From positions 23,163,870-23,227,869 of the forward strand of contig ML681971.1 in the NCBI GenBank assembly GCA_007922195.1: a stretch of 64,000 nt of DNA, given 5' to 3'. Shown here piece by piece: positions 31,201-42,991 of this stretch; positions within the stretch are counted from its first letter, which is position 1; the number at the start of each line of letters is the position of its first letter. A program made the position numbers and the translations under genes. The notes beneath the pieces are model-generated. The model ran no database searches. It saw only the letters and a program-made list of their open reading frames with translations, and was not told where the DNA came from. Source of the DNA: Podocnemis expansa. Taxonomy: Eukaryota; Chordata; Testudines; Podocnemididae.

Positions 31201-32568
31201 TCCGTAGAAGTGTGAATGAGGTAGGAGGGAAGGGTGAAAGCACAGGACTTGGAAACAGGAGAGCTGGGTTTATTTCCAAATCTGTCATAGACTCATGGGC
31301 CAAGTTACTTAACCTTTCATGCGTCGATCTCCCCATGCATAGAATGGGGGTAATGATGCTGCAGTCTGCTACACAGGTATGTGGTAGTGAGGCTTTTTAC
31401 ACTGATGGCAAAGGGAGTGCTGAGATTAGGCTGGTGAGAATGAAAGAACTGTTTGCAAATGAAATACATAAAAGTACACGTGAATCCCATCTGAATGCAG
31501 GAGTTATAAGAGATTTTGCTCTCTGCTTTGCTGTCATCCTCTCCTTTGAGTGCATATGCAATATCTGTCACCAAGTATGCTGCTTCACACAGGGAAAGGG
31601 TCAGTCTGTTGCGATCACTGATGTAGGAGAGCATTAAATCAGAGTATTCCTTTCATAAAACACTGGATAATTTTATAACCAGTTGTGCAGAGGTAACTTG
31701 CTTCAGGGTGTGAGCTGGATTGCCTGCAGGGGTCAGGCAGGAACTGTTTTTCTCCTCAGTGTTGTGTGGTCATCTAGGAGCACTGCTTTGAAAAAGGTTG
31801 GTTTCTTTGAAGCATTAGGAACTGACCATTACTGTTTGCAGGGAAAGGTCTTGGACTGACTATCCAGTCTATTATGCCAACTATTAAGGTTCTCTTTAGC
31901 ATCTGAAATAGAGTGAGATGAACATGTGTGTTATCTAGTTTGTCTTCAATAGAGCGAGGAGTCACTTTATGTACTATACATAGGGTCTATATGTAGTCAT
32001 TCAGTCCTGAGATTTTTCCAATAGAACGTCTGACATAGACACACATGCAATGTATTGTGTTCAAATAGCATGAGTGCATTTATTTTTAACATGCCTATCT
32101 GTCTACAACTTTGGTAAAAAAAAAATTTTTGGCAGAATCAAGAGAAAATTGTAAGCTGAGTTTTTAATACAGAAACAGGCATTTTGAAAAACATCATCTT
32201 TAATGACTTGGCTGCCTTTTGACAAACATTTGCAGTGTCTTGAAAAAAGCAGAGTTATTTATTTAATGGTATGCAAAGTCCCTCTGCTATCCAAACCCCA
32301 CTGTTTAACAATAAATGATGCCTTTGCTGATAAATAACTCTCTTTATGCAGACTAGCAAATGAAATAGGACATGATAGCTGAAGGCAGAGACAGATGCTT
32401 AGGAGTCTGCTGCTCCTTTGTATTGTATTCTCTTTTTTAAAAAAGAAACAAACAAATCTCCCTAAACCAGCCCCAAGTTCTTAAATTTGGAGTCTCGCTA
32501 CAAATTTAACTGCTTTTATGTTCTTTTTATTTCCTCCCTTTTTGATGTTTGTTTCTTTCTTTTTGTAG
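28235..32568 (+). other. ACACA intron (4.3 kb)
   Basis: Bounded by a GTGTGT donor and a TTTTTGTAG acceptor. It holds a diverged dispersed repeat at about 28937-29140 (GTCTACTCTAAGAAG at the left, CATGTCTACACTGAAG at the right) and a MIR-like SINE at 31230-31400. The stretch at 30360-30425 is unusually CpG-bearing for this intron. No exon or RNA gene is seen. Confidence 0.6.
31230..31400 (+). mobile_element. MIR-like SINE
   Basis: Contains GCACAGGACTTGGAAACAGG, CAAGTTACTTAACCTTTCAT and CCATGCATAGAATGGGGGTA in MIR order. Plus strand, diverged. Confidence 0.7.
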
Positions 32569-32665
32569 CTCAAAAAGGCCAGTGGTTAAGTGGTTTCTTT
32601 GACAATGGATCATTCCTAGAGATCATGCAGCCCTGGGCACAAACAGTTGTGGTTGGAAGAGCTAG
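32569..32665 (+). CDS. ACACA: Acetyl-CoA carboxylase 1, internal exon (carboxyltransferase)
   Basis: 97 nt, acceptor TTTTTGTAG, donor GCTAG|GTAAGT. With the G from the previous exon it reads [16 protein letters not shown], then [15 protein letters not shown] and the first two bases of the next Arg. The [14 protein letters not shown] run is a signature of eukaryotic ACC carboxyltransferase and continues across the next junction. The [10 protein letters not shown] and [12 protein letters not shown] forms match ACACA; ACACB has KGTWQSGFFD and IMAPWAQTVVTG as I recall it. No stops or frame problems. Confidence 0.97.
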
Positions 32666-35084
32666 GTAAGTAGCCATAGGCTTTTTAGACCTTTGTAGAA
32701 ATCTAGCTTTTATTGATGCTTTATGTTTCTGCTGACAACCTCGCGAGTGGATGCTTGTGGATAACAAGTCTATCATCTCAGCTGAACACTTCTCTGATGA
32801 GTGAATTAAACGTATATTGATAAGTCCATTTGTATGTCCTAGGGTGCTTGATAACCTTAGTCTACTATAATGCTGAGCAGAAAGAGTATATAAGGGTGGG
32901 CAACAGGTGATTCCTAGGGACACACCTTTCAGCCAGCATGATAATACTGCGGTTCCATTATGGCTCTGACGTAATTTAGTGTTGCTGGTGGACCACATTG
33001 TTTCACAATGACATTAGACTTGCAAAACAGAGGCCGGCTAATACTGGAGTAGACTGGAAGAGAGTGCAGGTTCCTTGTATACCTACATTTTTTTCCAAGT
33101 AGGAAATTGGAGCGTCTATTAAATTTTATTACCCACTCTAAAAAGACAGTAACTCAAGTGATCCCAGAATAAAATATCCTGCAGCTTTTTCCAAACTAGC
33201 ACCTGACAAGACTGATCTTGGTCTAGCTGTACATTGTGAAGACAAGCACCCTTGGGTCTTTCATCTGTAGCTCACTTTAGGCAAGTGGCACCTGCTCAGG
33301 ATTCTAAAATATACCATGTTAGCTTGAGATTTAGATCCCAGATCTGAAAATACTGTAATTTCAGCCTTTGTGGCTCTTTCAGAGCAGTAGGTCCATGCAC
33401 TTTCATGCCACCAAGAAGGAAGAGCCATCAGATCGCAAATCTTGCAGAAGGGTCTTCCACATCTGGGCCCTGAATTCACGTTGTTTGTTTGTTGTCATTA
33501 CAATAATCAACACCATTGTGGGTTCTGCTGTCTGTTTCCATTCTCACTAAAGCTGTTCTAGGAGGGAGGAGTATTATCGAATTCTGAGAGCAGCGACTAA
33601 GATGGACAAGGTATTACAGTCTTCTAAAGGTTGTAAGATTAGCCCACATTCTAGACAAAATAAACTATTTTGTAAAGCTGGATAGGCTTTGTTCAGGCCT
33701 ATGTTTGGCTTGATGTCTAGTTAGTGTTTCGGGGTTCCGCCCCCCCCCCCCCCCCCAATCTGGCAAATTTTGAGCTACTTTGGACTCAGTCACACACACA
33801 TACAAAATCCAAGAGGAAGTGGCTTCTTTCAAAAGCAGTGGCATTTTGAAAAAATAAATATGAATGCATTCTTCTGGGATTGTTACTGTAAGTGCTGCCA
33901 AAACTCATCTTTTGTATGTTTGTTTGGAGAATATGTGTTCTTGGCTGTAAATCGTCTTTTATTATTCTGGGGCAACTTGTCCAGGGACACGCTATAAAAC
34001 AAGATGTAGCATCTTCATGTGCTAGCCTGATGAAATTTATATGAAGCATAATGGAAAACAGAAGTTGTTCTGAGCTGTTTTCAAGTTCAATAAATAACTG
34101 TAATACTTGGATAAAGATGTTCTTTATTAGGTCACATGGGCCCTAATATAGAAGTTATAAGTTACCGATTTAAGACGGCTTCTGCAATTACGAGTTTTCA
34201 GCTGGACTCTTAATCATTGTGACTAGGAATATTTTCAACCCTCCTGGTGCACATCAGCCGTGTCACTTGTGGTGCCTAGGGTGCCTGTCATCCAACTTCA
34301 GATGGCTGAGTAGAGAGGGGCAGTCTCTGCTGGGACTCCCTTTCCTGCCACATCAGGAAGCCATTGTAAGATACCTTTTGTTTTAGAAAGTTATAAGGCT
34401 GAATGGAGAGCGAGTTTGTTTTTCCACCTGACCCTGACTCTTTGTCCTCATATGCCATTCCCTATTATTTCTGCAGCCCCAGCAATGGTCCAGAGGCTGT
34501 GAGAGTTACTTAATAAATAAAACTCCAACCTTCCTTCTGTCCATCACCAATCCACACTTTTTGGAGAAACCTTGTAAAGCATGTGGGCAGCCAGGGTGGC
34601 TGGGTAATGCAATCTTCTGTACAACATGTGGCTTCTGGGGCTTTTGAGCAACTGGCAGTGGAAGGAAGGATCACTGGGTTTGTAAATGGGCAGCTCAGAA
34701 GGCTTGTGTCTTCAGCGTTATGTTCTTGGTAAAGATAGCTGTCATGAACATCTTTGTGGCAGCATGCTAGTAGGAGAGGTGCTAGCAGAGATACAGCCTG
34801 ATGCAATGCATCACGTGCCTAGTGAAAAATGCTAGGCTTCCATTTGTTCTTGCTCTCATTTGTTGTGGGGGTGATATTCTGAGAGCTCTTCATCTGGCTC
34901 TGAAATGATCCAGGCACATGCCTGAATTCTTCAGAAAAACTGGAGTGTCTCTCCATCCATTTATTTGCATGGTTGGTCTCTTGTTTTTTTATTTTCAAGC
35001 ATTTTTGATGAAGGATCAGGGAAAAAAAGCTAGCTGTAAAGCAGTAAAAAATGTGGGATTTTTATTTTTGTCCTCTGTTTTCAG
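32666..35084 (+). other. ACACA intron (2.4 kb)
   Basis: Bounded by a GTAAGT donor and a CTGTTTTCAG acceptor. It includes a poly-C run at about 33739-33756. I see no gene, exon or clear transposon in it. Confidence 0.6.
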
Positions 35085-35181
35085 ATTGGGAGGGATACCT
35101 GTGGGAGTAGTTGCTGTAGAAACTAGAACAGTGGAGCTAAGTATCCCTGCTGATCCCGCAAACCTGGACTCTGAGGCCAAG
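35085..35181 (+). CDS. ACACA: Acetyl-CoA carboxylase 1, internal exon (carboxyltransferase)
   Basis: 97 nt: one base completing Arg plus 32 codons, acceptor CTGTTTTCAG, donor AAG|GTAGGT. It encodes [15 protein letters not shown], then [13 protein letters not shown]. This is the core of the carboxyltransferase fold linking its N and C subdomains, and [11 protein letters not shown] is nearly invariant in eukaryotic [16 protein letters not shown] matches ACACA (ACACB has [13 protein letters not shown]). The exon ends in phase 0. Confidence 0.98.
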
Positions 35182-35960
35182 GTAGGTTTTTGCAGTTGAA
35201 TATTTAGTGGGATTCTTTTAAAGTCATTCTCTGCAGATGACTCTTTGAAAAGTTCATTTGTGTTCATGGGAAGATTGGCCCTATGCAATCTAGGTGTTAG
35301 ACAAAAAACTGATTAGCTAACAACTGTATGCTCAGATGCTGCTCTCAGAGCTGGTGAATGGACTGTCTTGCAACCTTTTTCCTACAAAGAGAAAGCCTTG
35401 GCTATCCAGAGTGTATAGGCAGCAGATGACTTATCTTGGTCGAGGGTAGCCTTGCTCCCTTTTGGAAGAAGGGAAAGGTCTTATAGCTGGAGCACAAGTC
35501 TTGGAATCAGGAAACCTGAATACCAAAATCATTCTTCTCTCCTTCTTTTTTGGCAATGTTGCCTGCATTTGTGAAATTCATGCTCTGGTTTGTATTATGG
35601 TCATGCTCTTTATCTCTGCTTTCCCAGCTCTTGCCCTTTCTATGTCTTCATTTCTGCTACTGCTTTTCTTAGTACTTAACTACTCAACTTGTTGCACTGA
35701 AGTCAGTGGAGTGCTCGGTGGGTGCAGAGAGCTGTTCATGTGAAGTGTCTTATTTTTTACATTCTTAGAGTCAGTGCCCTTCCATTCCTTTGAGTGTCAT
35801 TCTCCCAGTACGTTGATGACCTGTAATATTTATAACAGGTTGTTACGCTTGTCAGCATTTTCTTCAGATTACAGCTCCTGCTGTATCTATTGGTTTTCTT
35901 TTTATAGCAACTCTTATATTAACAAAACATTAAAATTTTACTGTTTATTCCTCCCAACAG
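35182..35960 (+). other. ACACA intron (0.8 kb)
   Basis: Short intron, GTAGGT donor and CTCCCAACAG acceptor. Weak similarity to a MIR head near 35470-35520 (GCACAAGTCTTGGAATCAGG). Nothing else is supported. Confidence 0.6.
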
Positions 35961-36096
35961 ATAATCCAACAGGCAGGTCAGGTGTGGTTCCCAGACTCTG
36001 CCTTTAAGACTGCCCAAGCTATCAAAGACTTTAACCGGGAGGGACTCCCTCTGATGGTCTTTGCCAACTGGAGAGGCTTTTCTGGTGGAATGAAAG
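35961..36096 (+). CDS. ACACA: Acetyl-CoA carboxylase 1, internal exon (carboxyltransferase)
   Basis: 136 nt: 45 codons plus one base, acceptor CTCCCAACAG, donor AAAG|GTGAAT. It encodes [19 protein letters not shown] at the start and [14 protein letters not shown] at the end. The ANWRGFSGG motif lies in the C-terminal carboxyltransferase subdomain, which holds an Arg proposed to contact the substrate carboxylate. PDSAFKT matches ACACA (ACACB has PDSAYKT), although the following AQ is shared with ACACB. The final G completes Asp of DMYDQV 18 kb downstream. Confidence 0.98.
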
Positions 36097-37926
36097 GTGA
36101 ATATGAAACCATTGGTATATTTTCATGTGCTGGGGATGATAGTAACCTGCTTCCTGATATCACCAAGAGAAACAACTATTTTTTAAGGGGACACAGAGGT
36201 AAATATGGTGGGGTGTGCTCTGATTGTGTCGACAGCTTACGTTGAGAGTATAGGTATTTTTTCCTCTTCTAGTTCACCTGTGATATCATGGTGAACAGCT
36301 ATCCCTCTTAGTAGTCCCATGTGACCAGGCCACAGCTGTCTGCTCCTAGCACAGTGTCCTCAGATTTGTGTAGTAGGACGTGTCTGCTTCATGCTCTGTT
36401 GCTGCAGCCTGGGTCCAGTTTCTTTCATGATTGAAGGCACATGTGACTTTCCGTTTAGAGTAACTATGGAGGTGGATAACTCTGTAGGCCTACTAACCTT
36501 TATGATTCATGGGTCCACTGGTGGCTATGTATACATCTGAGTTTAGAGGGCCTTGCTTGTGTTAGGTTTGTCCCCTGTCCTGTTATGATGGTGTGCTGAT
36601 TTATAGTGGGTTCCAGTTCATTACCAGACAGAAGTATTAGAATGAGGTCTCAACTAGGTTACAGAAGACAACTGGGAGTCTACTCAACTAAATTGACGTG
36701 GCTGGAATTTTTGTTAAATATGAAACTACAAGAGGAGCCAACACCAGGGGATAATTATCCCAAATATGTGAAAGTACATGGATTTTCCTGGAAAAATCTC
36801 AAGGTCTCTGACACCCAAACCCTTAGATTATAAAATCATTGAGAAATTTAGCCTGTTTTACTTACTTTAATGAGAGCCACCATGACCATCATTTCTCCTG
36901 TGCGACTCTGCAGTTTCCCAGCATAGTCTTTGCTGGCACTTTAACTCTGGGAGTTAAAATGGGCTATACCTAGTTTATAACTATGTTCTGCAGGCTGTTT
37001 TTCACCAGCATAGCTTCATTTGTGCAAATCTTAGCATAGACAGTCTAAGCCCAGGTTAACCATGACTTGTGCTGGCACAGTTTCTGTCACTGCGAAACCC
37101 CAGGGTAGATGAGCCCTTAATTAGGTGACAACTCTATTTTATCTAAGTATTTAGTTTTATAAAAATCAGTTCCCAAGACCCGCAGAAAAATGTGCCCCCA
37201 TTATTCTTTTAAATTCCATTGAAATTACTGGTTTTATAGCAAGTGCAAATTTCCATAAAGTGTTCACAGCCCAAACATTACAGCGCGGAGAAGTTAGAAG
37301 GATCTTAATTGATTTTCATTGGCCAAGATAAGAGATGCATGGACTGTGTGAGGGAGTAATAAATAGGTAAAGAAATACTTGTTTACAGTTCATGGCTTTC
37401 AGGCTGGCTGTGTCCCCAATAGTAAAGTTTTACATTTATCTCCCTGTGCAGATTTTATATTTCCTTTGGGTTACTAGGCTGAAATATTTGTGCAATAGTT
37501 AAAATAACAAATCCAGTAGTAATGCTTTGCATAGCTATGCCAGTAATCCCGTTCTGCTTGCTCCTCAGCCAAAGAGAGGAAAGGCATGTCTTACTTGGCA
37601 ATAGCGCTTTTGATTGACAACAGCTGGGACTGATAGGGCCTCATCCAGTCTTTGGCAGGCAGATGATGGTAACAGGGTCTGCAAAGTGCAAGTGTATGTT
37701 CTCTTGAGACTAAGCAACAGTGCATTATTTTTATGCATACCATCCTAACAATTTAGGCATTGTCCAGATCTACAGCACTGAAAATGGGTATTTTGATTTT
37801 AACAGTAGCTTAGTTGCTAACAAAATTTACAGTTTCTAACCTGGACCTCTTAAACCTGAATGTTGTGAAACCAATACTGCTTGAAAAGCTCCTCACAGCT
37901 TTGTATGGGACTGGGTTAGCCTAGCC

Positions 37927-38103
37927 CAGTGGTTCTCAACCACTGTATCACGACACATGACTGTGTTGCCACACAGTGGTAAATGTGTCATGGAGAGCCA
38001 GGGATATGGCTGTGTTCAGTCTGCAGGAGTGGGCTGGTATGTCCTGTAGGATTGTGACACACTGTCAAACGTATCATGACCTGCAAAAGGTTGAGAACCA
38101 CTG
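37927..38103. mobile_element. hAT-type MITE (CAGTGGTTCTCAACC family)
   Basis: 15-bp inverted ends CAGTGGTTCTCAACC and GGTTGAGAACCACTG are perfect. The flanks are a perfect 8-bp duplication gcctagcc (37919-37926 and 38104-38111). The length is 177 bp with no coding capacity. It is the same superfamily as the elements at 41892 and 61294, whose ends read CAGTGGTTCCCAAC. Confidence 0.95.
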
Positions 38104-38629
38104 GCCTAGCCAACATCATCACATTTTTAAAAAACAATGTATAGGTCTCTGCTGCCACATGGGTGACTTTCTCACTGATCATGTCATAATGTGTTATTGT
38201 CACATCAAGAGTTGTCTCCAAGACAACTCTCTAGACAATGGTGGCAGCTCATGTGGATTGAGCAGTATAAAGCTGCTCCATTAATACTCTGTCCATTGGA
38301 ATTTTGGATGAGATGTTGCTATTTTAAATTTGGTGATGTGCCAGGAATCCGAGGCTGATGCTATGAAATTTAGATAGGTAAAAGATGACAGCACTTTCCA
38401 TATACACAGCACTATACATTTTCTGCTCTGTGTTCATAGAGTGTCAGTGACAGAGAGGTTCATAGTCTAGAAAAACTGGCATTGTGAAGACATGTTTTTT
38501 TGGGCCTGCTGGGCTCTTTAGCAGACAAGAAAATAGCACAATTTAGTTACAGAACACTCCAAGAATGAGTATATCTTCCAGAGGGGAAACATAGTCACTG
38601 GTTACAGGACAGGACAATGGGTCTCAAAA

Positions 38630-38770
38630 GATCTGAGCTCTAGAAATCTGAGGTTTGACTTATGTGTGCCTCACCCTCCAATGTACCAGAATGAAATGAG
38701 ATTTAATTAATTAATGCTTGTAAAGTGCTCTGAGATCCTCTTGTGAAAGAAGCTATAGAATTGTAATCTT
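38630..38770 (+). mobile_element. MIR-like SINE, 3' part
   Basis: GATTTAATTAATTAATGCTTGTAAAGTGCTCTGAGATCC is the typical 3' segment of MIR/CORE-SINEs; only the last part is convincing. Plus strand. Confidence 0.6.
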
Positions 38771-40708
38771 ATTAAATTGTTGCTCTTGTGTCAGTTTCCC
38801 ATGTTCTTTGACAACTTGCCCTTTGTTAGTAATGTCCTTTGAAAACTGAATTTTGTCTGAGATCAGGGCTGCAGGACTGTACTGCGGGGCCATCTAGTGA
38901 AAGTGCTGATATTTCTATTTGCACATTGCTTATTGCTACCAATAAGTTTGGAGGAGGAGAAAACAGCACAGGAGCAGAGGGGCAAGAATAGAGCTATTTT
39001 GATTTTACGTATGGATCAGGATGTTTTCTACATGTTATCTCATATAAAAGGACTTTGGTAGAAAGTCTCAGCCTCTTTTGTCGGTTTCAACATCCTTAGG
39101 GAGTTGTTGCCAGTTTTGGTTTCAGTGCTGGTTGGGGATTATGCAGGGAGGGAAAATAAACAATTATGCCATCCCTCAGTGCACACAAACACACTGCCGG
39201 GAGCCGACTGCACTGTGGGTAAAATGACTCCAAAATTGTGTGTAATGAGTAGGAAAAGATTAGAGACAGCTCTTGCTATGCTGAAAATTGACATTACTTG
39301 GGGGAAAAGGGGGAACCTCTTTACTTGTCAGCCTAGGAGGTCTAATTTGAGCAGTAAAATAAATAAATAAAATAAATAAAGGCATATCACAACAGTATTG
39401 GTAGTTCCTTCAACAAACTCTATCTGGCCGGAAGGCGATTCAGCATAATGTAAAATTAAATTATAAAAACTGGCTTGAATATTTAGATGGAGGAGCCATT
39501 TGGAAGCAGTTTATTTAGACGAACCGGCAATGACCCACAACAGTGAGACATCAAGCGTGAAATTTACTAGAAATTAGCACCAGGGTCTCAGACTCAGCAT
39601 GAATAGTTTGATAGGATGCAAATCCCAGTGATATTAAGCCGCATCACTGCTGGTGCTACAGGGTCACTCTCGGTTGGTTTTTCATGTTACACTTATTATT
39701 TTTTCCTGGGATCAGATATAAATAACAATAAAAAAATCTCATTGAAAACTTCAGCCAGAATGAAAAAGCCATTTTAAATCTTTGATCACCTGGGTGTTGA
39801 AACACAGCAGCGTCTATATGTAATGAGCATGAGGTCCATTATGAGTATGCAGCTGTGTGTGCCTAGTGTTTATCTTGAGGTCCTGTCTAGTAATCCAGTC
39901 AAAAATGAGATCTATTCCAGCTTCCAGGGTGTAGGGCATACTGTCCATCATCATGGAAGTGCAAAAAGCTGTCTGCAGCCTTTATGGCGTGCTGGATACA
40001 TCTGGCTGCCCGTATTTACATATCCAGGCAGTGCTAACAGCTTCCAGCAGATTTCACATGTGTGCGCAGTAGGTGCAGTCACAACCCTGCAAATGACCAC
40101 GTAGATATAGAATGTGAAAGTGCATGTTACATGGACTGACTGTTATACTATATAACAAACAGTGTGGCTCTTCTGAAAGGTCTGTAAGTGTTTCAAGTCA
40201 ACAATCTGTTTTTCAAGTGGCTTGTGATTCACAGTTTTGAATTAATATTGGGCTGAAATTTGGCCAAGAAATTGCATCTGTTTTAATTTTTTTTCCAGTT
40301 TGCTGGGGTCTTTATGTTCAAATATGCAAAAAGGCCATTTAAAAAGACAAACTGGGGAATTACAGGTGTACTCAGAAAAAGCAAGGGGTCTTGTGGCACT
40401 TAAAGACTAACAGATTTATTTATTGCATGAGCTTTCGTGGGAGAATATCTCACTTCGTCAGACCCTATGAAGAGGGAGAGCTTACAGAATTGGATGAAAA
40501 TAAATGCAGGGGAGTGTAAGACATAGGATCCGGTCATACTGCAACAGCAGATCAGAGCATTTGTAAGGATTCAGACTCTAGGAAACGGCACACAGAGGAA
40601 GGGTGAAGTCAAATTACCCATTATAATGTGAAAAGAATCCATAGTCACGATTCAGCCTGCTTTTACACCATCTAATTTGCATATTAGTTCAATTTCAGCT
40701 GTTTGTCT

Positions 40709-41376
40709 TTAAAATCTTGATGTCCCATTGATTTTCTTGATGACCATTCTTGACAAATCATCAATGGAGTGATTAGGAAGCTGGAAGTGTTCAGCAATTG
40801 TTGTTATTTTTTTGTGTTTGTGATTTCTGATGTCAGTTTTGTATGCATTTATTCTTCTGCGTAGGGATTGTCCTGTTTGTCCAATGTATAAGGCTTGGAG
40901 GCAGGGGCGTTGCTGCCCGGCGGAGAGATCCGGGACCTGGCCCGCAGGCCCCGCCCACAGGCCACGCTCCCTGGCCGGGGACAGGGCCTGAAGCCGCTGC
41001 GTGCTGCCGTGGACGGGGGGGGCCCGCATCCCCAGCCATGGATGGGGATGGAGCAGCCACCACTGCTGCAGGCAGCCGAGCCCCGGATCCCCCACTGGGG
41101 ATGGGACTGCCACAGCCACAGGTGGCTGGGCCCCGGATCCCTGGCTGGGGATGGGGCCAGGAGCAGCCTCCACGGTTGAGCCCCAGATCCCCAGCTGGGG
41201 ACGGGGCTGCCACGGCCGCGGGCAGCTGGGCCCCAGAACTCTGGCCCAATCGTTCCAGAGACCAGGGGGCTGCCAGACCCATGGAACCAGCACTGGGATT
41301 CGGGGCATGTGCCCCAGGTACCCAGCGCCAGCGATGCCTCTGCTTGGGGGCATTTCCAGCACATGATGACATAAAT
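40709..41376 (-). pseudogene. PLE GIY-YIG endonuclease domain, split by hAT copy
   Basis: Minus-strand frames: IYVIMCWKCP (41379-41350) carries a Cys pair and the first part of the GIY-YIG core. After removal of the hAT insert the protein resumes with LYIGQTGQSLRRRINAYKTD (40901-40842), followed by AEHFQLPNHSIDD. GIY-YIG nucleases cut target DNA for PLE insertion. The Tyr-Ile-Gly, the Arg of RRRIN and the downstream His residues typical of the family are visible. The inserted GC-rich DNA adds an unrelated open stretch to the frame, so the copy is dead. Confidence 0.85.
40902..41342. mobile_element. hAT-type non-autonomous transposon (GC-rich family 1, copy 2)
   Basis: Starts CAGGGGCGTTGCTG and ends with the inverse of CAGAGGCATCGCTGGC. 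The flanks are cttggagg (40894-40901) and cttggggg (41343-41350), 7 of 8. The sequence before the right end (GGGGCATGTGCCCC) matches copy 1 at 12955-12963. It is inserted in the GIY-YIG domain of the Penelope element. Confidence 0.9.
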
Positions 41377-41890
41377 CACATTAGTGGATGAGCAGGTGAA
41401 GGACCTTTTGATGGAGTAGCTGGCTTGATTAGGTCCTGTCTTTTGTGCATATATGTGGACAAAGTTGGCAGCGTAATTTGTTGCAGGGGTATGTGCCTGC
41501 TTTTTATGTTTCTGTTGTTAAGTCTGTAGTTAGTGGTGAGTATCTGTTTAAGGTTCAGGGGTTGTCTGTAGGCAAGGAAAGGTCTGTCTCCCAAGGCTAG
41601 AGAGAGTGAGGGATCATCTTGTAAAATAAACTGGAGGTCCTTGGTGATCTGGTGTAGAGCTCTGACTTGAGGGTTGTATGTGATGACCAATGGTGTTCTC
41701 TTGTTTTCTTTTTTGGGCCTTTCCTGTAGTAGTTTACTGCAGGGTACCCATTGGGCCCTGTCAATCTGTTTCTTTACTTCTCCAGGTGGGTACCATAGTT
41801 TTAACAAAGCTAGATAGAGATCCTGAAGATGTCTGTCTCTGTTGGAGGGATCAGAGCAAATGCGGTTACATCTTAAGGCTTGGCTGTAGA
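41376..41890 (-). pseudogene. PLE RT C-terminal region and linker
   Basis: The minus-strand frame beginning near 41890 has VYSQALRCNRICSDP, then RHLQDLYLALLKLWYP and a linker ending LIKPATPSKGPS. This matches the region between RT and GIY-YIG in Penelope-like elements. The frame is open over about 170 codons. Upstream it is interrupted by the hAT copy 41892-42991, beyond which the preceding RT segment continues. Confidence 0.8.
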
Positions 41891-41891
41891 C

Positions 41892-42991
41892 CAGTGGTTC
41901 CCAACCTTTTCTCTGCCGTGGCACACCTCGATACCTTCAAATTTTTCAAGGCACACCACCATTAAAAGACTCGAGTATTCAAATTAACTTAAATTACTTA
42001 TGAATATTCATAAACCATGGCACAGTGTTTTGGAAATGCTCCTATGTGGGGTAGTAGCGATAGCAGAGCAGGAGTGGCAAAACGTGGGAGGTCAGGAGTT
42101 GTGTGCAGTGGCAGGAGTGAGTGTGGGGAACACAGCAGGGCAGGGGTAGGAAAAGAGGACAAGGGGAGCCATGTGGGGAACAGCACAAGAGAGGAGAGAG
42201 GAAAGGAGAACAAGAGTGGTTTTGGGGGGGGGGCTAGGGGGGGAACCTGGGGAGTGGGAAGGTAGGGCACAGGAGCATGGTGCAGCACTCATTTCCCCCT
42301 TCTCCACAGTGGCTCTCTGCCACCCAGGGCAAATCTTCGCCCCACCGCTTCTCCCTCCCACCCCAGTATGTCCTGTCCTCCCCTCCCCCAGCCCCCTGCT
42401 GCCTGTGATGGACCCTCCCATCACTGAAGGGGCCAGAACTAGGCCTCCAGCCCCCAGCTACACCCTCCCCCAAACAAACAGCCACCCCACAACCCTAGCT
42501 ACACACCCTCTGCTGCACATCCACTCCCACCTTTTCTGCTATACACACACACCTGCTGCATACAACTCCTAGCAGGACCCCCCCCCCAACCCTTACCTGG
42601 GCTGTTTGCAAGCTGCCTGACACAAGCTACTCTGCCATGCAGGGGGAGATTCACACACTCCTAGCCTCCTGCAGCTCTCTGCTGGCTGGGCCTAAGGTGG
42701 AGTCACTGGAACCCTGCCTTCCAGCTGCTCCTGCTATTTTTAGGGGGACCCCTGGAACTGCATTTAAGTGCCTTCCTCTATTTTTAGGGGACCAGAATGC
42801 TGCCTGCCTAAAAATAGGGGACCCTGGAACTGTGTTCCGGTGCCTTCTCCCTTACTTTAACCCCTGCTTTTTCCCAGCCCTGCGCAGCCCACATGGCTGG
42901 GCTGAGGAGGAAGGGAGCTTTAACTCCAGCCCTCAGGGATGCTCGCAGCACACTTTGGGTGTTGCCCTGGCACACTGGTTGGGAACCACTG
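41892..42991. mobile_element. hAT-type transposon (CAGTGGTTCCCAACC family, 1.1 kb)
   Basis: Perfect 15-bp inverted ends CAGTGGTTCCCAACC and GGTTGGGAACCACTG, with a perfect 8-bp duplication ctgtagac (41884-41891 and 42992-42999). The interior is G/C-rich with no transposase frame. At about 42700-42860 it carries the palindromic CTATTTTTAG module and the TTTAACCCCTG end also seen in the element at 18109-18889, so it probably contains a piece of that family. Confidence 0.95.

Larger units (their letters stand above)
36097..40372 (+). other. 5' part of the 18.3-kb ACACA intron
   Basis: No gene. It contains a MITE (37927-38103), a MIR 3' end (38630-38770) and a diverged dispersed repeat around 36910-37100. 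An AT-rich simple run is at 39355-39380. The stretch 39400-39610 looks unique and well preserved, without a recognised repeat. Confidence 0.55.

Noticed and set aside
33739..33756. Poly-C run as an assembly gap substitute or G4 element
   Set aside because: Single short homopolymer with no supporting context.
40709..41362. 217-codon minus-strand frame taken as one protein
   Set aside because: Only the last 60-70 residues are GIY-YIG; the rest is translated hAT DNA.
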